From positions 3,167,826 to 3,231,825 of the forward strand of contig BCKK01000001.1 in NCBI GenBank assembly GCA_001600615.1: a stretch of 64,000 nucleotides of DNA. The letters run 5' to 3'. A model generated the notes under the pieces. The model was not told where the DNA came from and made no database searches. It was given only the letters and a program-made list of their open reading frames with translations. Position numbers and translations under genes: made by a program. The stretch comes from Dioszegia crocea (taxonomy: Eukaryota; Basidiomycota; Tremellomycetes; Tremellales; Bulleribasidiaceae). This document shows, piece by piece, positions 20,907 to 32,251 of the stretch. The stretch's first letter is position 1. Every line of letters begins with the position of its first letter.

Positions 20907-23047
20907 ATGAGTGCGGGAGAAATAATATATAAGGGTCAGTCAACTGCAAAGGTATCAAGCCCAGACGGAAAGCTGATGTCCGTCCAGCTTTCATGCCGAC
21001 ACTCAAGATGGGAATAGGAATTGGGCTGGGGTACACAATTACCAAAGCAGGGATGTTCACCCCGCAAATGGCAAAAGGAGTCAGCATCTTATCCCTAGTC
21101 AGTGCTTTCAGAGTTCTACACCGTAGCATGAGCTCATAAGCAGAACATATCCCTTCCCGCTCTCATCTTCGCATCTATGGTCCCATCATTTACATCAACA
21201 AATATATCAGCGTTTGGAGGTCTGGGACTAGCGGCGATAATGTACATGGCGATAGGTGCGGCGTTCTCGTGGATCGTCAAGGAGATCTTTTACGTCCCGC
21301 TAGATTTCCAGTGGGGGATTATAGTGGTGAGTGATGTCGGCGCAGCAGTGTCATTGGTGTGGATTAGCTGACAGGTGTAGATGGGCGCCATCTCAAATTG
21401 GAGTATGTCGATTCTTAGCGGATTAAAGCGCTAGGCTGATGAATAGTGAATGTCCCTGTGGCGGTCATCCAGACAGTAGGCAATCAATCTCCGTTCCAGC
21501 AGGGAGATGTAGAGGTCGGAATTGCGTATATCGGGTGAGTACGAGAATGGTGAGGCCGCCTACCAGTGCTGATGGTGCTAGAGTATTTAGTCTAATCTTT
21601 GTGATTATTCTGTTCCCCTGCGGCCTACATAAGGTATGCTCAGATCCCCTGCAAGAAGGCCCCGGCTGATATCCAGCTTTGCGCCCTTGATTTCAAGCCC
21701 GAACGGCTGGCTCTGGCACAAGCCACACCAGCTGAAAAATGGCGTGCACGAACGAAGTCTCTCAAAGGACTTATAAATCGACGGCGAGGTCAGACGGTAT
21801 CGAGCCCACAATCATCGTACGAGCAGGAACTTTCAGAAGTTGATCACTCAAAGTCTGACTCTGAGCGATACTCGAAGGACGGTGAAGAGAAGGGCGAGGA
21901 GCCAGGAGATCTTCGACCGACCGTCGGTAAATCATCATATCTCGGTGGGAGCGCACCTACTCGTCAAGCGTCCCACACACCATCATTCACATCCATGATG
22001 GAAACCACCCGCTCAATCCCACCTACAGCTCCTCTCGATGCTGTCGACGTAGGCAACACTACCACTGTACCTGCTGGAAAGCAAGATCCCCTCTTGCCGA
22101 TATCTGCCACACCGGGCAAGGCTTATTCGTACCATAAGCCCGCTTCGCCAAAGGCTTCAATCAAGAAGACCAAGCCTCTCAAACGGCTCGTCAGTATCTT
22201 GAAAAGTTTCCTCATGCCCGTATCGATGGCTGTCATAATTGCCATACCTTGCGCATTGATACCGCCTCTGAGGGCACTCTTCACGCGGACGGATGGCTGG
22301 ACTGGTACGAGAATGCCAAATGCACCAGATGGGAAACCGCCTCTTGCGTTCATTCTCGAAACGGCCGCTTTCATCGGGGCGATTTGTATCCCTGCTGGAT
22401 TGATTCTGCTCGGTGCGAGTTTTGCCCGACTGAAGGTGAGTGACGAGAATCGGCTGGTTGATTGGTAGCTGACATACGTATATAGGGTGTCTGGAATTTC
22501 AAGGGTCAACCTATCGGAGCGATCTTCGTAAGTATTTACACGACACCCCCCACCATTGCATATCGCTGATGATCGCAGGCTATGGCTGTATGTAAAAGTA
22601 AGGGTCGCCCTCGCCGCGTTCCCGTGCCCTGGCTAATATGGCAGTGATCATCCTTCCCGTCATCGGTACCTTCTTCATCAAGAACCAGACTGGGATCTAC
22701 CCTCCAGCAGATCGAAGTGAGTAGAAGGTTTCACCCGGGTCTGCCTCTTGAGTTAACAATATCAGTGAGGACTTTCGTCTGTATCTTATTATCGGGCACG
22801 CCAGCTGCAGTAAATCAGCTCGTCGTGACTCAACTGTATAATCCCGAGGGGAGCGCACACACGCTCGCCCGCTTTTTGTTGTTACAATGTGAGTTGACTG
22901 TATTCCCTGCCAGGCCATGCGCTGATCGACCAGATATCTTGATGCCTGTGTTGTGCACGTAGGTTACTGTCCCGCTCGCTTGATTGAGACCACCGCTGAC
23001 AGTTCAGTGCCCTAGCGGCTGTAGCTTTGTATGTCTGTCAGAGATAG
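20907..23047 (+). CDS. Auxin efflux carrier (AEC/PIN-like) family membrane transporter
   Basis: The gene is split by about ten introns; exons give MSAGEIIYKAFMPTLKMG followed by GLGYTITKAGMF and SLNISLPALIFASMVPSFTS, the classic N-terminal AEC motif. Five or so N-terminal membrane segments lead to a long hydrophilic loop (about 21690-22190, Ser/Lys/Asp-rich), then five C-terminal segments (SMAVIIAIPCALIPPL, AFIGAICIPAGLILLGASFARLK, ILPVIGTFFIKNQTG, LSGTPAAVNQLVV). It resembles the yeast Ecm3/YNL095C group, ER or secretory-pathway membrane proteins whose substrate is not established. The stop TAG is at 23045, after a final short exon. It converges on the next gene. Confidence 0.78.
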
Positions 23048-23233
23048 GTCGATTTCGGTGTCTATGCATCTAGGAGGGTATTTCGCCTTTCGCGGTGGAC
23101 TGTCCACTCTATCCATCCCGCCTAATGCCTCCTTCCACTTGACTTCTCTCTCCCTGCGAACCTCCGGTAAGACAGATCTCGGTGGTCTTAGCGAGCGAGG
23201 ACGCCTAACCATGATACCGACTGAGGCCGAAGC

Positions 23234-24079
23234 CTATCGTCCGCTGTTCATCGTCTGACCGTGTGTAGGACCACCCGACAGACCCCTCTCTTGCTGCATC
23301 CCCATCCTTGCTCGGCCCAGCGCCTCGTACTTCGCATCCTTGACTTCCTGCCACGACGGCCGTACTTCCTCCTCCACCGAGCCCTCCTGACTGTTTGTCT
23401 CTAACACCGTCTGGAACACACCCGCATACGCCGGGTCCCGGTTGACGGGCGGCGGTAAGAGACCCCAGCTAGCAGTGACGCTTCCGAGTTGGTCCTTCTT
23501 GGAACGCCATCCGAGCGCAGTAGGTCGACTAGCAGGGTTCATAGGCGGGAAGGGACGAAACTCTCGGGCGGCATCCCATCCTTTATCGTGTGCTCCGGGG
23601 TTGACTTCAGCTTGGGCCCGATCCCAAGCTGCGTCTACGCGCGCGAACGTATCGTCAATGTTGTCGGTGGACACGGGAAAGGGTTGAGGTGGACTCATGA
23701 CTCGGAAAGGAGATCCGGTCCTGGATTCAGGAGGCGTTTCAGGAATGTTGGGGATGTTGCGATATGGGTCATCGGAGGGATATAGGATAGATTGAGGGAC
23801 GATCTTCATCGCTCGACTAGCTGCAAAGTTGTTGCGGTAAGCTTGTGCGTGATAGTCCGATAAGGAGATGTCCGAGGGAATTTGCTGGTATGATACCCAT
23901 TCGCCAGGCTTGAGCTTGGACAGAGGGGAGGCGCTGATGGTGCTGGAGGTTGTACTGGATGATGTGCTGGATGTTCGGAATGTGTGGTCGAGCAGGTCGT
24001 CGTCGGACCTTAGCAAGGTTTGGGTGGTGGATGCGCGGGACGGACGGCCGGCTTTGGTGCTGGTGTACTGTGAAGACAT
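23234..24079 (-). CDS. Disordered protein with SKKDQLGSV motif, paralogue 1
   Basis: A single visible exon encodes 281 residues from ATG at 24079. I do not recognise the family. The N-terminus is Ser/Thr-rich; the middle has PGEWVSYQQIPSDISLSDYH and PYRNIPNIPETPPESRTGSP. The most distinctive block is GWRSKKDQLGSVTASWG, which recurs almost unchanged in the next gene upstream. The C-terminus is a charged helix (WQEVKDAKYEALGRARMGMQ). No signal peptide or membrane segment is seen. An upstream exon cannot be excluded, since the frame stays open beyond the ATG. Confidence 0.55.
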   Translation of the reverse strand: MSSQYTSTKAGRPSRASTTQTLLRSDDDLLDHTFRTSSTSSSTTSSTISASPLSKLKPGEWVSYQQIPSDISLSDYHAQAYRNNFAASRAMKIVPQSILYPSDDPYRNIPNIPETPPESRTGSPFRVMSPPQPFPVSTDNIDDTFARVDAAWDRAQAEVNPGAHDKGWDAAREFRPFPPMNPASRPTALGWRSKKDQLGSVTASWGLLPPPVNRDPAYAGVFQTVLETNSQEGSVEEEVRPSWQEVKDAKYEALGRARMGMQQERGLSGGPTHGQTMNSGR

Positions 24080-24568
24080 TGCTGCAGTGTACGAAGGCTG
24101 AGACTGGCGCACAAGTTAACTTATTGCAGCTAGGGAGGACAAGGCGGGATCGGGTATCTCGGATAGGCTGTAGATCACAAACGATGATAGGAGAGTGGGG
24201 AGAGGTGCTGTCTGCTCGGCGGATCACCCCCATCGGAGGGCCTGAGCGTCAGGAAGCATGACACATATGCGCAGAAGGAAATAGCGAAGAAGCAGGTGGA
24301 TAAGGTTAATGAATCCGGCATTTCACGGATCCTCCTCGGATTACAAAATTACGCTTGAGCTTCATCTTACGCGCGTCAGATGGTCCAGTCAGAGGTGAGA
24401 GTCGACCAACAGGGAGCTTAGTGAGATGTTAAGATGTTGGGTGGGAAGCGTTTCTGGCGACCCATAGTTCTGCTCGATTGCTCGATCAGAGACGTGAGTA
24501 CGTATGTTACAACGATATGAATGTGTCCCCCTACTTTCCCTTCTATGGGCTCTGCGTCTGGTCCATCT
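24080..24568. other. intergenic region between SKKDQLGSV paralogues
   Basis: These 489 bases separate two minus-strand genes. I see no gene or repeat of note. The part near 24080-24115 remains open in frame with paralogue 1. Confidence 0.45.
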
Positions 24569-25702
24569 CTACCATCCATCATCGTGAACCGTCTGGCGCG
24601 GTCCGAAAACATCCCTCGAAGCCGATGTCTGTGGCGTCGGAGGGAAATTGCGCGATCCGTCACCCTGGTTCGAGTGCGAGAATTGGCTACCGAAGGCTGA
24701 ATTGACATGTCGAGCTGCGCCGGTGTCGTTTTCGTCCTCATCATACCTCCCGCCCCGTCCCGTCCTTCCCGTCATCGCCGTGGAGATTGTCGCTGGGATG
24801 GGCAGTTGTGGCGTCCTCCCGTTATCGCGCAGCACAGTCGAGGCGATACCCGCTGACCAGTCTCCTCCGCCTGCATACCGCATACCCTCCCTCGCACGCT
24901 CTATCGCCTCATTCTTGGCCACCCTCACTTCATTCCTAGTGGCCCTTATTGCCTCCTGCTCCCTGCGTTCATTCTCTTCAGCTCGCTCATCCTTGAATGG
25001 AGAGGTCGAGCGACTAGGCGGATCTCCCTCGATTTCAAACATCCCATAAACTTTCGGACCCGCCTCCCCCAATGGTCCCCAGGACGCATTGACACTCCCA
25101 AGCTGATCCTTCTTTGATTTCCCTCCGAGCGCCGGTGGCTGAAGGCGATCCCGAGCGGCGATTTCTTCATGTTTATGCCCCGGCTGGAAACGGGGTTGAC
25201 GCCATCCCCTCTCTACCGGATCCCTGAAATGCCACGCGTCGGGCGTCGAATCGTTCAGCGTGTGATTGGGAGCAGCTGAAAACCACTGATCGACGAAGTC
25301 AGGCTGGGGCTGGCGGTAGGAGGCGGCGGTGGGTGGGACTTCTCGCTGGGGCTGCGTGCGAGACTCCGTGGCCCATCGAGGTGGGACGACGCGGTCGATG
25401 GTGGGTGCAAGGGGAAGAGGTGATCGGGAGCTGTAAGCGGTACGATTGATAGCGTGACTGGCTGCCTGGCTGTTTGATCGAGCCTGCCGCTCGAACTCGG
25501 AGGGGGAGAGGTGGGAGAGGATTCGATCGATTGGTCGACGATCATTCTCAGCGGCAGAGGGAGGACTGGCGGATATGCGGATGCTGTGTAGCTGGTCGAG
25601 CAGCTCGTCTTCGTCGTCGGTGTCACTGGCAGTGATCAAGGGCGAGGTGCCGGAGGAAGAGGAGGGACGTCGGTGCGTGTAAAGGGGCTGTCGCGGGGCC
25701 AT
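24569..25702 (-). CDS. Disordered protein with SKKDQLGSV motif, paralogue 2
   Basis: A single exon from ATG at 25702 encodes 377 residues. It is rich in Pro, Ser, Arg and Gln and looks mostly disordered. It shares GGKSKKDQLGSVNASWG with paralogue 1, followed in both by a short hydrophobic YxGxF block (VYGMFEI here, YAGVFQTV there) and a basic helix (VAKNEAIERAREGMRYAG). An acidic run (TDDEDELLDQLHSI) lies near the N-terminus. The shared order of motifs and the same strand point to a tandem duplication that diverged strongly. Function is unknown. Confidence 0.58.
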   Translation of the reverse strand: MAPRQPLYTHRRPSSSSGTSPLITASDTDDEDELLDQLHSIRISASPPSAAENDRRPIDRILSHLSPSEFERQARSNSQAASHAINRTAYSSRSPLPLAPTIDRVVPPRWATESRTQPQREVPPTAASYRQPQPDFVDQWFSAAPNHTLNDSTPDAWHFRDPVERGWRQPRFQPGHKHEEIAARDRLQPPALGGKSKKDQLGSVNASWGPLGEAGPKVYGMFEIEGDPPSRSTSPFKDERAEENERREQEAIRATRNEVRVAKNEAIERAREGMRYAGGGDWSAGIASTVLRDNGRTPQLPIPATISTAMTGRTGRGGRYDEDENDTGAARHVNSAFGSQFSHSNQGDGSRNFPPTPQTSASRDVFGPRQTVHDDGW

Positions 25703-25999
25703 GACGGGCAAAGGTAGATAAGTCGCATGGGGTGGTCGACTGTGCAGCGGTAGTGGGTGTGTTGCAGGCTCAGGTGGTGAGCCGTTTCCGACAACAGAGT
25801 GGTGTATCCCGGGTTGACACTGAATGATCGGACGTCTGGGTGTGAGGGAGATTCGAAAGAAGGAAATCGAGAACAAGCTGTGAAGGGAGAGAAAGTGCAC
25901 GGACCATCAGAAGTCTCAAGCTCGGACCACCCGCTCGGACCTCGGACACCACACATTAGGCACGCATACTGAAATGCATTAACCTACTGCTTCTGCCCA

Positions 26000-27071
26000 T
26001 TAATCCAACTTTCTCGTCCATTGAGGTTGTCCATGCCCTGCCTTCCTCATCGGACTTCCAGGCTCAACAGGACCTTCCTCCGTCGCTCTCATCCGCCTTC
26101 CAGTCGCATCTCCCTTGTTCCAGTACATCACCATCTGCGCAGCAATGACGGCGTTGAGCACTGCAGCTCCGGCGAATCCCCAGAAGATGAGGGGGTCATT
26201 GACCTCCTGCTTGGTAGTGAACAGTCGTGCGAGGCATCCAAGGAGGGCGTTGAAGACTGCGAAAGCCGAGAGGTTGCCGGTTGAGCCGTTCCGGTTATTG
26301 GAAAGGATTTGGGGGACTTTGGAGGAAAGGGAGAGAGGCAGAGTGACGGCTTGGAGGAAGGCAACTGGGAGTCAGCTGTGGATCATAATGGGGACTTACG
26401 GGCACGCGGAGGACAAAGAGACTGAGAAGAGAGAACAAAGGCGGAGACGATAGAGATCAGAAGCCCAGCAACGACTTTGCCGGTGCTCGATGAGTCTGCA
26501 CCGCTTGGGGTCTTCCGGTTGTCTGAGCGCGCGGAGGAAGTCGAGAAATGAAGAATGAGGAGAGTGATGACTACGTTTTGAAGAGTCAAGAAGAAGTTCT
26601 CGCCATATGTCGAGAATGGGAAATGGTTGCGAGCGGCGTAGGCCAGAGAGATGGCATATGAGGCTGTTTCGAGGATCTAGCATTCAGCCGTGGGTCTAGC
26701 TCAGCGCCGACGCAGGACTCACATAGGCCGATAATGATAATCCTCGAGCGGACTTGGTAGATACGATCTTCATGATCTGATCATAAGCAAGACCCAGAGC
26801 CATAGACATACCTGAGGAATCTTGACAATACCCCCTCCCAACACAATACCAAGCCCGAGCCCCTTGGACAAGGCGTACTTGAGACAGTCGACATCAGATA
26901 GATCAAAGTCGTACACTAGGGAGGTGTAGCATTTTTGTCCGATGAGTGCCTCAGCAGGCTGTCTGAGAAAGCCAGGGATGTGGTGTGTTATCGCCGTGAC
27001 CTGGCAAGTCAGCCTCTGGGCAAAGGATGGGTTGGACAGGTAGATGGGCGCACAGCTGAGTGGAGAGCCAT
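26000..27071 (-). CDS. MPDU1: MPDU1/Lec35-like PQ-loop protein
   Basis: Spliced exons read MALHSAV, then GQKCYTSLVYDFDLSDVDC followed by LKYALSKGLGLGIVLGGG, IVKIPQIMKIVSTKSARGLS, a LETASYAISLAYAARN segment, FSTYGENFF, and a second PQ-loop (PLSLSSKVPQILSNNRNGST). This is the MPDU1 signature: a seven-helix ER membrane protein required for use of mannose- and glucose-phosphate dolichol in N-glycosylation and GPI-anchor synthesis. The first coding exon is only 18 nt (27071-27054) with a GTGCGC donor; the second is 27000-26812. The stop TAA is at 26002-26000, after a basic tail. It shares a 293-base divergent promoter with TOM22. Confidence 0.85.
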
Positions 27072-27364
27072 GATTATGCCTGTTTTTCGGGCTGAATCTT
27101 CGAGCGGTATAGCAGGCAGCTTGTATAGATCCTCGCGCTTATGACTGAGCTGTCTTGGTATGAATAGAAGGCTACCAATGCGAGGTATGTATGGTCATAT
27201 AGGCGCGTGTCTGCAGGGGGTGGCAAGGGTGCCACAAGCTTTACGTCACTTTGCTTCCGCCAGATAGATGATGAATTTCATCGCTCTTCTGGTCACTCAC
27301 CATCCATCCCATACCCACCCACAACCATCCACTACCCCTCCCCTCTATCCACAAATCAGCCACG

Positions 27365-27860
27365 ATGGTTCTCGTCGAAGAAGTACCCGAAGATTCATTT
27401 GGCGCAAACATCCCCAACGAGCGTGAATCAGATTTCGAGACCGACTCCAATGTCTCCGATGTGGGGTACGATAGCGAGGACGACGACTTCACCCCAGATG
27501 AGACAATCTACGAGCGTATCGTCGCGTTAAAAGACATTGTCCCTCCCCAAACCCGTTCGAAGCTCGTGGTGAACTATGCAAAGGGGCGGAGTTGGCTAGA
27601 GTGGGGATTTGGGCAGGCTGGGAATATCGCCTGGATCGTCAGTACCAGTGCGCTCCTTGTCGGGCTGCCATTGGCGCTGGCGATTGAGGACGAGACGAGG
27701 ATTACGCAGCAGGAGAGGGAGATGCAGATGCAGAGTCAGGGACAGCAGCAGGTGGGTCTTTTGTCGGTCAAAGGTGGAGATTGAGAGTCTTTTGCTGATT
27801 GTCTAGCTGCTAGGTGCGCCTGCTCAGCAAGGCGGAGGTCTTGTGCCACCAGGGTTCTAG
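27365..27860 (+). CDS. TOM22: Mitochondrial import receptor subunit TOM22
   Basis: Exons 27365-27751 and 27807-27860 give 146 residues. An acidic N-terminus (ESDFETDSNVSDVGYDSEDDD) acts as presequence receptor in this family; then comes ERIVALKDIVPPQTR, the conserved TOM22 motif, and a single outer-membrane segment (NIAWIVSTSALLVGLPLALAI) with an intermembrane-space tail rich in Gln and Gly. Tom22 is the central receptor and organiser of the TOM complex. The last intron uses GTGGGT and ends with GTCTAG. The length and motif order are normal for a fungal TOM22. Confidence 0.9.
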
Positions 27861-28085
27861 GCGAGGGGATGCGAGAAGTTCACGGGAGGATACAGGTCTG
27901 AGAGCGAGGCGCTATGGGAAGTAGGGAGTCGGTCGGATAAGGGTTTTGAGGGATACAGTCTGGAGAGAATTATGGGCGAAGCGATATAGTACGGAGGAGT
28001 GGAACTCGGCGATGGAGTACCTGTATAGAATGAAACCACTGCTCGCTCAATCTCTAACAAAGCCAACGATACAACAAGTATCTCA

Positions 28086-30138
28086 TCAAGCTAAACCTGC
28101 CGACAGATTTTCCGCTTCCGACAATCCCCCTCTTCTCAAACCCTCCACCCACAATTGCATCTTCACCCACCGTGCCCTCATATCCATCATCCTCTCCGCC
28201 GCGCCTAGTGCTGTTGACCAATACAGATGTGAGAAGAATGACCGGATGAGACTGGCCGTGCCGCGCAGAGAGAGGCCATTGTCATGTAATGAACGCCTGT
28301 AATCTAGGTAATCGGCCTCCCAGACTGCGTCGGCACAGTATCGAGCTACAATGACGAATATGCGGGTCTGCATCAGTTTCAGCTGCAAATTATAACTCAC
28401 TGGACCATGCGTAGTGGCGAGACTGTGATCTAGGGATCGTTGCAGGTCTGATAGTTTCAAAATCATGAGGAGCCGCCTTGCGTTAGCTGATTCTCGTAGG
28501 CGACTTACTTGGGGACCCGCCGTAGTAGCTCGAATATCTCAGCGATTAGACCCTCTCGCTCCATCATGGCATTCCGAAGTTTGGCCACTTCACTCTCGTC
28601 CGCCTTATGCCGATCCAAGAGCGAGGCAGGACGAGATGTCGCTGAACCCTCCCCGAGATTCATACGACCAGTTATAGCAGACTCGAGAACGGGGTACTGA
28701 ACATCAGCCAGGCCTAAAGCTGATGACTCACCATATCATCATCGATATTTCCGACCAATTTCGCATACTTCCGCCTCTCCTCATTGGTAGATTTCGAACT
28801 TGGCTTCAAGAGCGATAACCAGAACCGGGCATAGTTGACGCGGAGATCGTCGGGGATGTCAAAGTATTGTCCGTGATCGAGTAGACAGACGTCAAAGTTG
28901 AATGGGGATGTGGAGGTAGGTGCACGGGTACGAATGAGAAGGTTGCCGTGGTGGGGATCGGCGTGGAAGTGTCCGTTGATGTAAACCATCTGACTGAATA
29001 TTCTAGACAGCTCCTGGCTGACTTGATTTCTGTCAATCTTGTGATCCTTCAGATACGCCAGATTGTCCACCCTCGCCCCCTCAATGTACTCCATCACCAT
29101 ACACCGCCTCTCCGCCCATAGCACCTCCGGCAGGTAGATGCTTGTTTTACCCCTCAAATGCGCGAACTCCCCTTTGCATCGCGCCGAATTGTGCGCCTCG
29201 TGCCGGAAGTCCATCTCGAGCGGGAGCATGTGGTTCATCTCGTCGCCTAGCCAGGTAAATTCGAACTCGGGAAAGATATAGGTGACCATTTGAATGGCAA
29301 AGTTCACAGTCACCATATCGACCCGAGCGAATTCCTCCAGATCGGCATGCTGGACTTTGACCGCTACGCTCCGTCCGGACCGTTTATCTATTGCGCGGTG
29401 GACCTGCGCGAGCGAGGCTACGCCTATAGGATTTGGGTTGAAGTCGGAGAAGAGGTCATCGATGCCAAGTCCCATATCGTGTCGGAGCATGGCATCGGTT
29501 TCCTCTATTGGGGTGGGGAAACACTGATCTTGCAGCGGCGTCATGGTTTGTGTCCATTCAGACGGTAGCATCTGGACAGCAGCAACGTGCTGTCCCAGCT
29601 TGACGTAGATCCCCGAGTTCTTCTTCAGCGCCTTCAGCATCCGCTTTGCGCTCCGCAAATGACAATCCTTCCTCGCTTGCCGCCGCGCCTGGTTTTGCTC
29701 GTCGCTAAGCAGCTCGAATGGTCCCATCTTCGCTTCCAGCGCAAATGTCCGCTTGTAGTCAATCACGTCTGCGATGACGGCGCGCATAAGTCGGGCGCAT
29801 CGGACAGCCGCGAGGACCGTATGTCTGAAGGGGGAGAAGGTGTAGTAGAGGATAATGAGGACGGAGAGGGTTGCGGCAAAGTTGCGCAGACTACGGAGAT
29901 GGCGCCCACGCCGTGGAGGACGAGGTAGACGGCCGACAAGGAGGGGAGGGGAGGTGTGGAGGGATCGTAGAGCGTGTGAGGGGAACGGTATCGACGCTCG
30001 AGCAGTCGGGAGTATGCGGAGATGGGTCAAGCTGTGCGGTGTGGCCAGTCGAGAGAGCGTCCTTATCGGGCGCAAGCTGAGCTTTGGGTGCACTAGCCCT
30101 AAGCATGGTGCGCTCAGCCTGAGACCTGCTCTTATCAT
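28086..30138 (-). CDS. UbiB/ABC1-family mitochondrial atypical kinase (MCP2/ADCK1-like)
   Basis: Four exons (30138-28732, 28696-28509, 28476-28401, 28367-28086) give 650 residues. The Arg-rich, acid-poor N-terminus looks like a mitochondrial presequence, and a membrane segment follows (NFAATLSVLIILYYTF). UbiB hallmarks are all present: KLGQ in the KxGQ motif, GVASLAQVH loop, VAVKVQ lysine, LEMDFRHEA (ExD), HADPHHGNLL catalytic loop and LLDHGQY with DHG at the metal-binding site. Relatives such as yeast Mcp2 act at the inner membrane in lipid and coenzyme Q homeostasis. Introns 28477-28508 and 28368-28400 are only 32 and 33 nt; the latter is a multiple of three and open. Assignment to MCP2 versus other UbiB clades is tentative. 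Confidence 0.85.
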
Positions 30139-30660
30139 CTCACAGTCAATTGCGGTCGAGGTATACACTCAAGCTGGCGGCAAAAAGTCGCAGAATCGCG
30201 CGCGGTCGGACGAGCCGTAAACACCACGTGACCTGTGACGTGTATTTCCCCCTTGGCCTAGAGTATCAATCTCACCCTCCCCACCCTATATAAGATCCGA
30301 AATTCCCCTTACCCTTCTCTTTAGTTAAATTTTGTACACGGTCCCATATTGTAGCTTAGAAGGGCTAAAACCACACCCGACTTAGCCCTACCAGCGGACC
30401 GAGAGCCAGCCTATGGCATTTAGGACAGGATTTTATTTGCCGCGCCTTTGATTAGTACTTCCAGCGACGTCGCGGCCTGGGTTCTGGCTACATTCTGTAG
30501 TTGATGCATGCTTGTTTTGATTTCGCGAGATCCAGTATGGCTTTGGCAGCCTTCATGAGACGCTATGAGCGACCGTTTGACACGTTGTGCTGCCAAATCC
30601 GTGTAAGCGATCGTCATAGCCGTTTACAGCCCACATGAATTCTTCTTCACTCCATACATC
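30139..30660. promoter_or_regulatory. divergent promoter region, UbiB kinase and MTR3
   Basis: These 522 bases separate two divergent starts. CACGTGAC lies at about 30223-30230, followed by a TGTGACGTG motif. TATATAAG occurs near 30287 on the plus strand, about 370 bases before the MTR3 ATG, which is far for a simple core promoter. I looked for snRNA and tRNA signatures after it and found none. Confidence 0.4.
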
Positions 30661-31579
30661 ATGTCCACTTTCGATCGCCGCCGTGTACAAGCTCCCGAGT
30701 CCTCCTCAGCGCCCACATATCAGCCAGAAGGGGATGCTGGACCTTCTTGGCCCACGCCCACGCCACCAGGCGAGATCTGTGCGTCACATTGGGCAGCGAT
30801 CAAACATTTCCTAAACTGATTTCTGCAGTTCTCAAAACTGGCCTGATCAATCAAGCAAATGGCAGCGCCTACATTGAATCTGGAAGCGTAAAGATCGCTT
30901 GCTCAGTGTATGTTTATCCATACAACTCAGCTGATAACAGATATGGACCTCGTCCCAAAGCGCCGCCATACTCTCCGAGAGGATCGCTGAACCTCGAATT
31001 GAAATTTGCACCCTTCGCTTCGCATCCCCGTCGGGCGCCAATGAGAGTGGGTCATCATATCTCTCGATGAATATGGATCATGCTGATAGTAAGGACACTG
31101 AGCCCGCCGCACTTTCCGGTCTCCTCACCCAGCTCATACTTCCCTCGTTGCACCTACACCTACTCCCAAAATCATCTGTCGACGTCTTCCTCATGGTGCT
31201 AGAATCGGACGACGTCTCGGATCTGCTAGGCGCAGCTCACACAGTCGCAACTGCCGCGATCGCCGATGCTGGGATTGCAATGAGCGGATTGGGCGTGGGA
31301 TGTGTAGTCCGAGGCAAAGAGGGGGAAGAAGAGGCGCCATCGTCATCTGTCACGCTGGGAGTTCTGCCGGCGCTGAACAAGGTGACGAACGTGTGGATGA
31401 CGGGTGTTCAAGATATCGATGCGGTGTGCGATGTGAGTTTGAGCCTTCCCTTGGGATGTTGGGCAGAGGTATGGAGCTAAATCGTACAGATGATTGACGA
31501 AGGGATTATCATGGGCAAAGCAACACATACTGTTTTGGCTCAGGCTTTAATCGAGGGGGCAGAGCAAAGAGGTCTATAA
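30661..31579 (+). CDS. MTR3: Exosome core subunit MTR3 (RNase PH fold)
   Basis: Exons starting at 30661 splice to a protein with a short disordered N-terminus, then FLKTGLINQANGSAYIE, SVKIACSVYGPRPKAPP, LNLELKFAPFAS, EPAALSGLLTQLILPSLHL and a final helix ending LIEGAEQRGL. These are the strands and motifs of the MTR3 branch of RNase PH-like exosome ring proteins. Mtr3 is catalytically inert and helps form the six-subunit ring for 3'-5' RNA processing in nucleus and cytoplasm. Correct frame requires a GTATGT donor after CAGT near 30908 and an acceptor GTAAG, not GATAG, near 31091. RRP46 is the main alternative and seems less likely. Confidence 0.78.
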
Positions 31580-32251
31580 GATGTACGCTATGCATCTCGA
31601 GTGTAGTCAGGAGAAGAGCAGATGCTTCGATTGGCAAGGGCAGGTATGGGTACGGTGTCAACCATGTCGCCAGCGCCCAGCTGCCGCTTCGGAGGCTGTG
31701 CCCTTTCGACGCTGAGCAGTCTCAAGCGTATTCCTAAGCTCCCCGTCTATCTCTTGGACAGATGGCTAGGTTTCAGACGCTATGCACCGCCGATCCCGTA
31801 TAAGATTGCAACAGGCCATGTCGCTAGGGCTAGAGCTTAGGTAAGCCCCCCTGAAACGCCAAGAATTCCCATTGTGGTAACTTTGAGCCAAAGGAACCCC
31901 TTTCAGGGACAGTCAGGGTCTGCTTCCGGGGTCCCCCTTGTTGCCCCGGGGCCCACATTGTAACCGATTCGCCACTTGTTCCCACAGTTCACAATCCTCA
32001 GCCACTTCCCACCCACAACTCGCTGCAAATACTTCCTCAAGGATTACACAGCGCTGCCTAAATACCGTTCTACTTGTAAACCGCGACACACAAAATTCCT
32101 AGCGGCCTTTGCGCAGTAAGAGCCGCTAAATTTGGGCCACTTGCCGGTAAGTCTAGATCACGAGACTTCACCAGGTCAGCTGGTATAGCCTACTTTACCT
32201 CTTATCGAAACGTGTCCAAGAAGGAAAATTTCTGATATCTCTAGTCTTGCC
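31580..32251. other. intergenic region with a doubtful small ORF
   Basis: These 672 bases separate MTR3 from the bHLH gene. An ORF at 31622-31840 (72 codons, basic, MLRLARAGMG at the start) has no recognised product and is followed at once by GTAAGC; I treat it as doubtful. Further on, runs of CCCC/GGGG alternate around 31905-31960, an AGCGGC...GCCGCT inverted repeat lies at about 32100-32127, and donor-like GTAAGT at about 32151 may mark a 5' UTR intron of the bHLH gene. Confidence 0.35.

Noticed and set aside
30280..30420. Possible small RNA gene after TATATAAG
   Set aside because: No snRNA, snoRNA or tRNA signature could be found downstream, so only a promoter-like note is kept.
31622..31840. 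72-codon basic ORF as a mitochondrial protein gene
   Set aside because: The basic start is suggestive but there is no family pattern, and it lies in the expected 3' UTR of MTR3.
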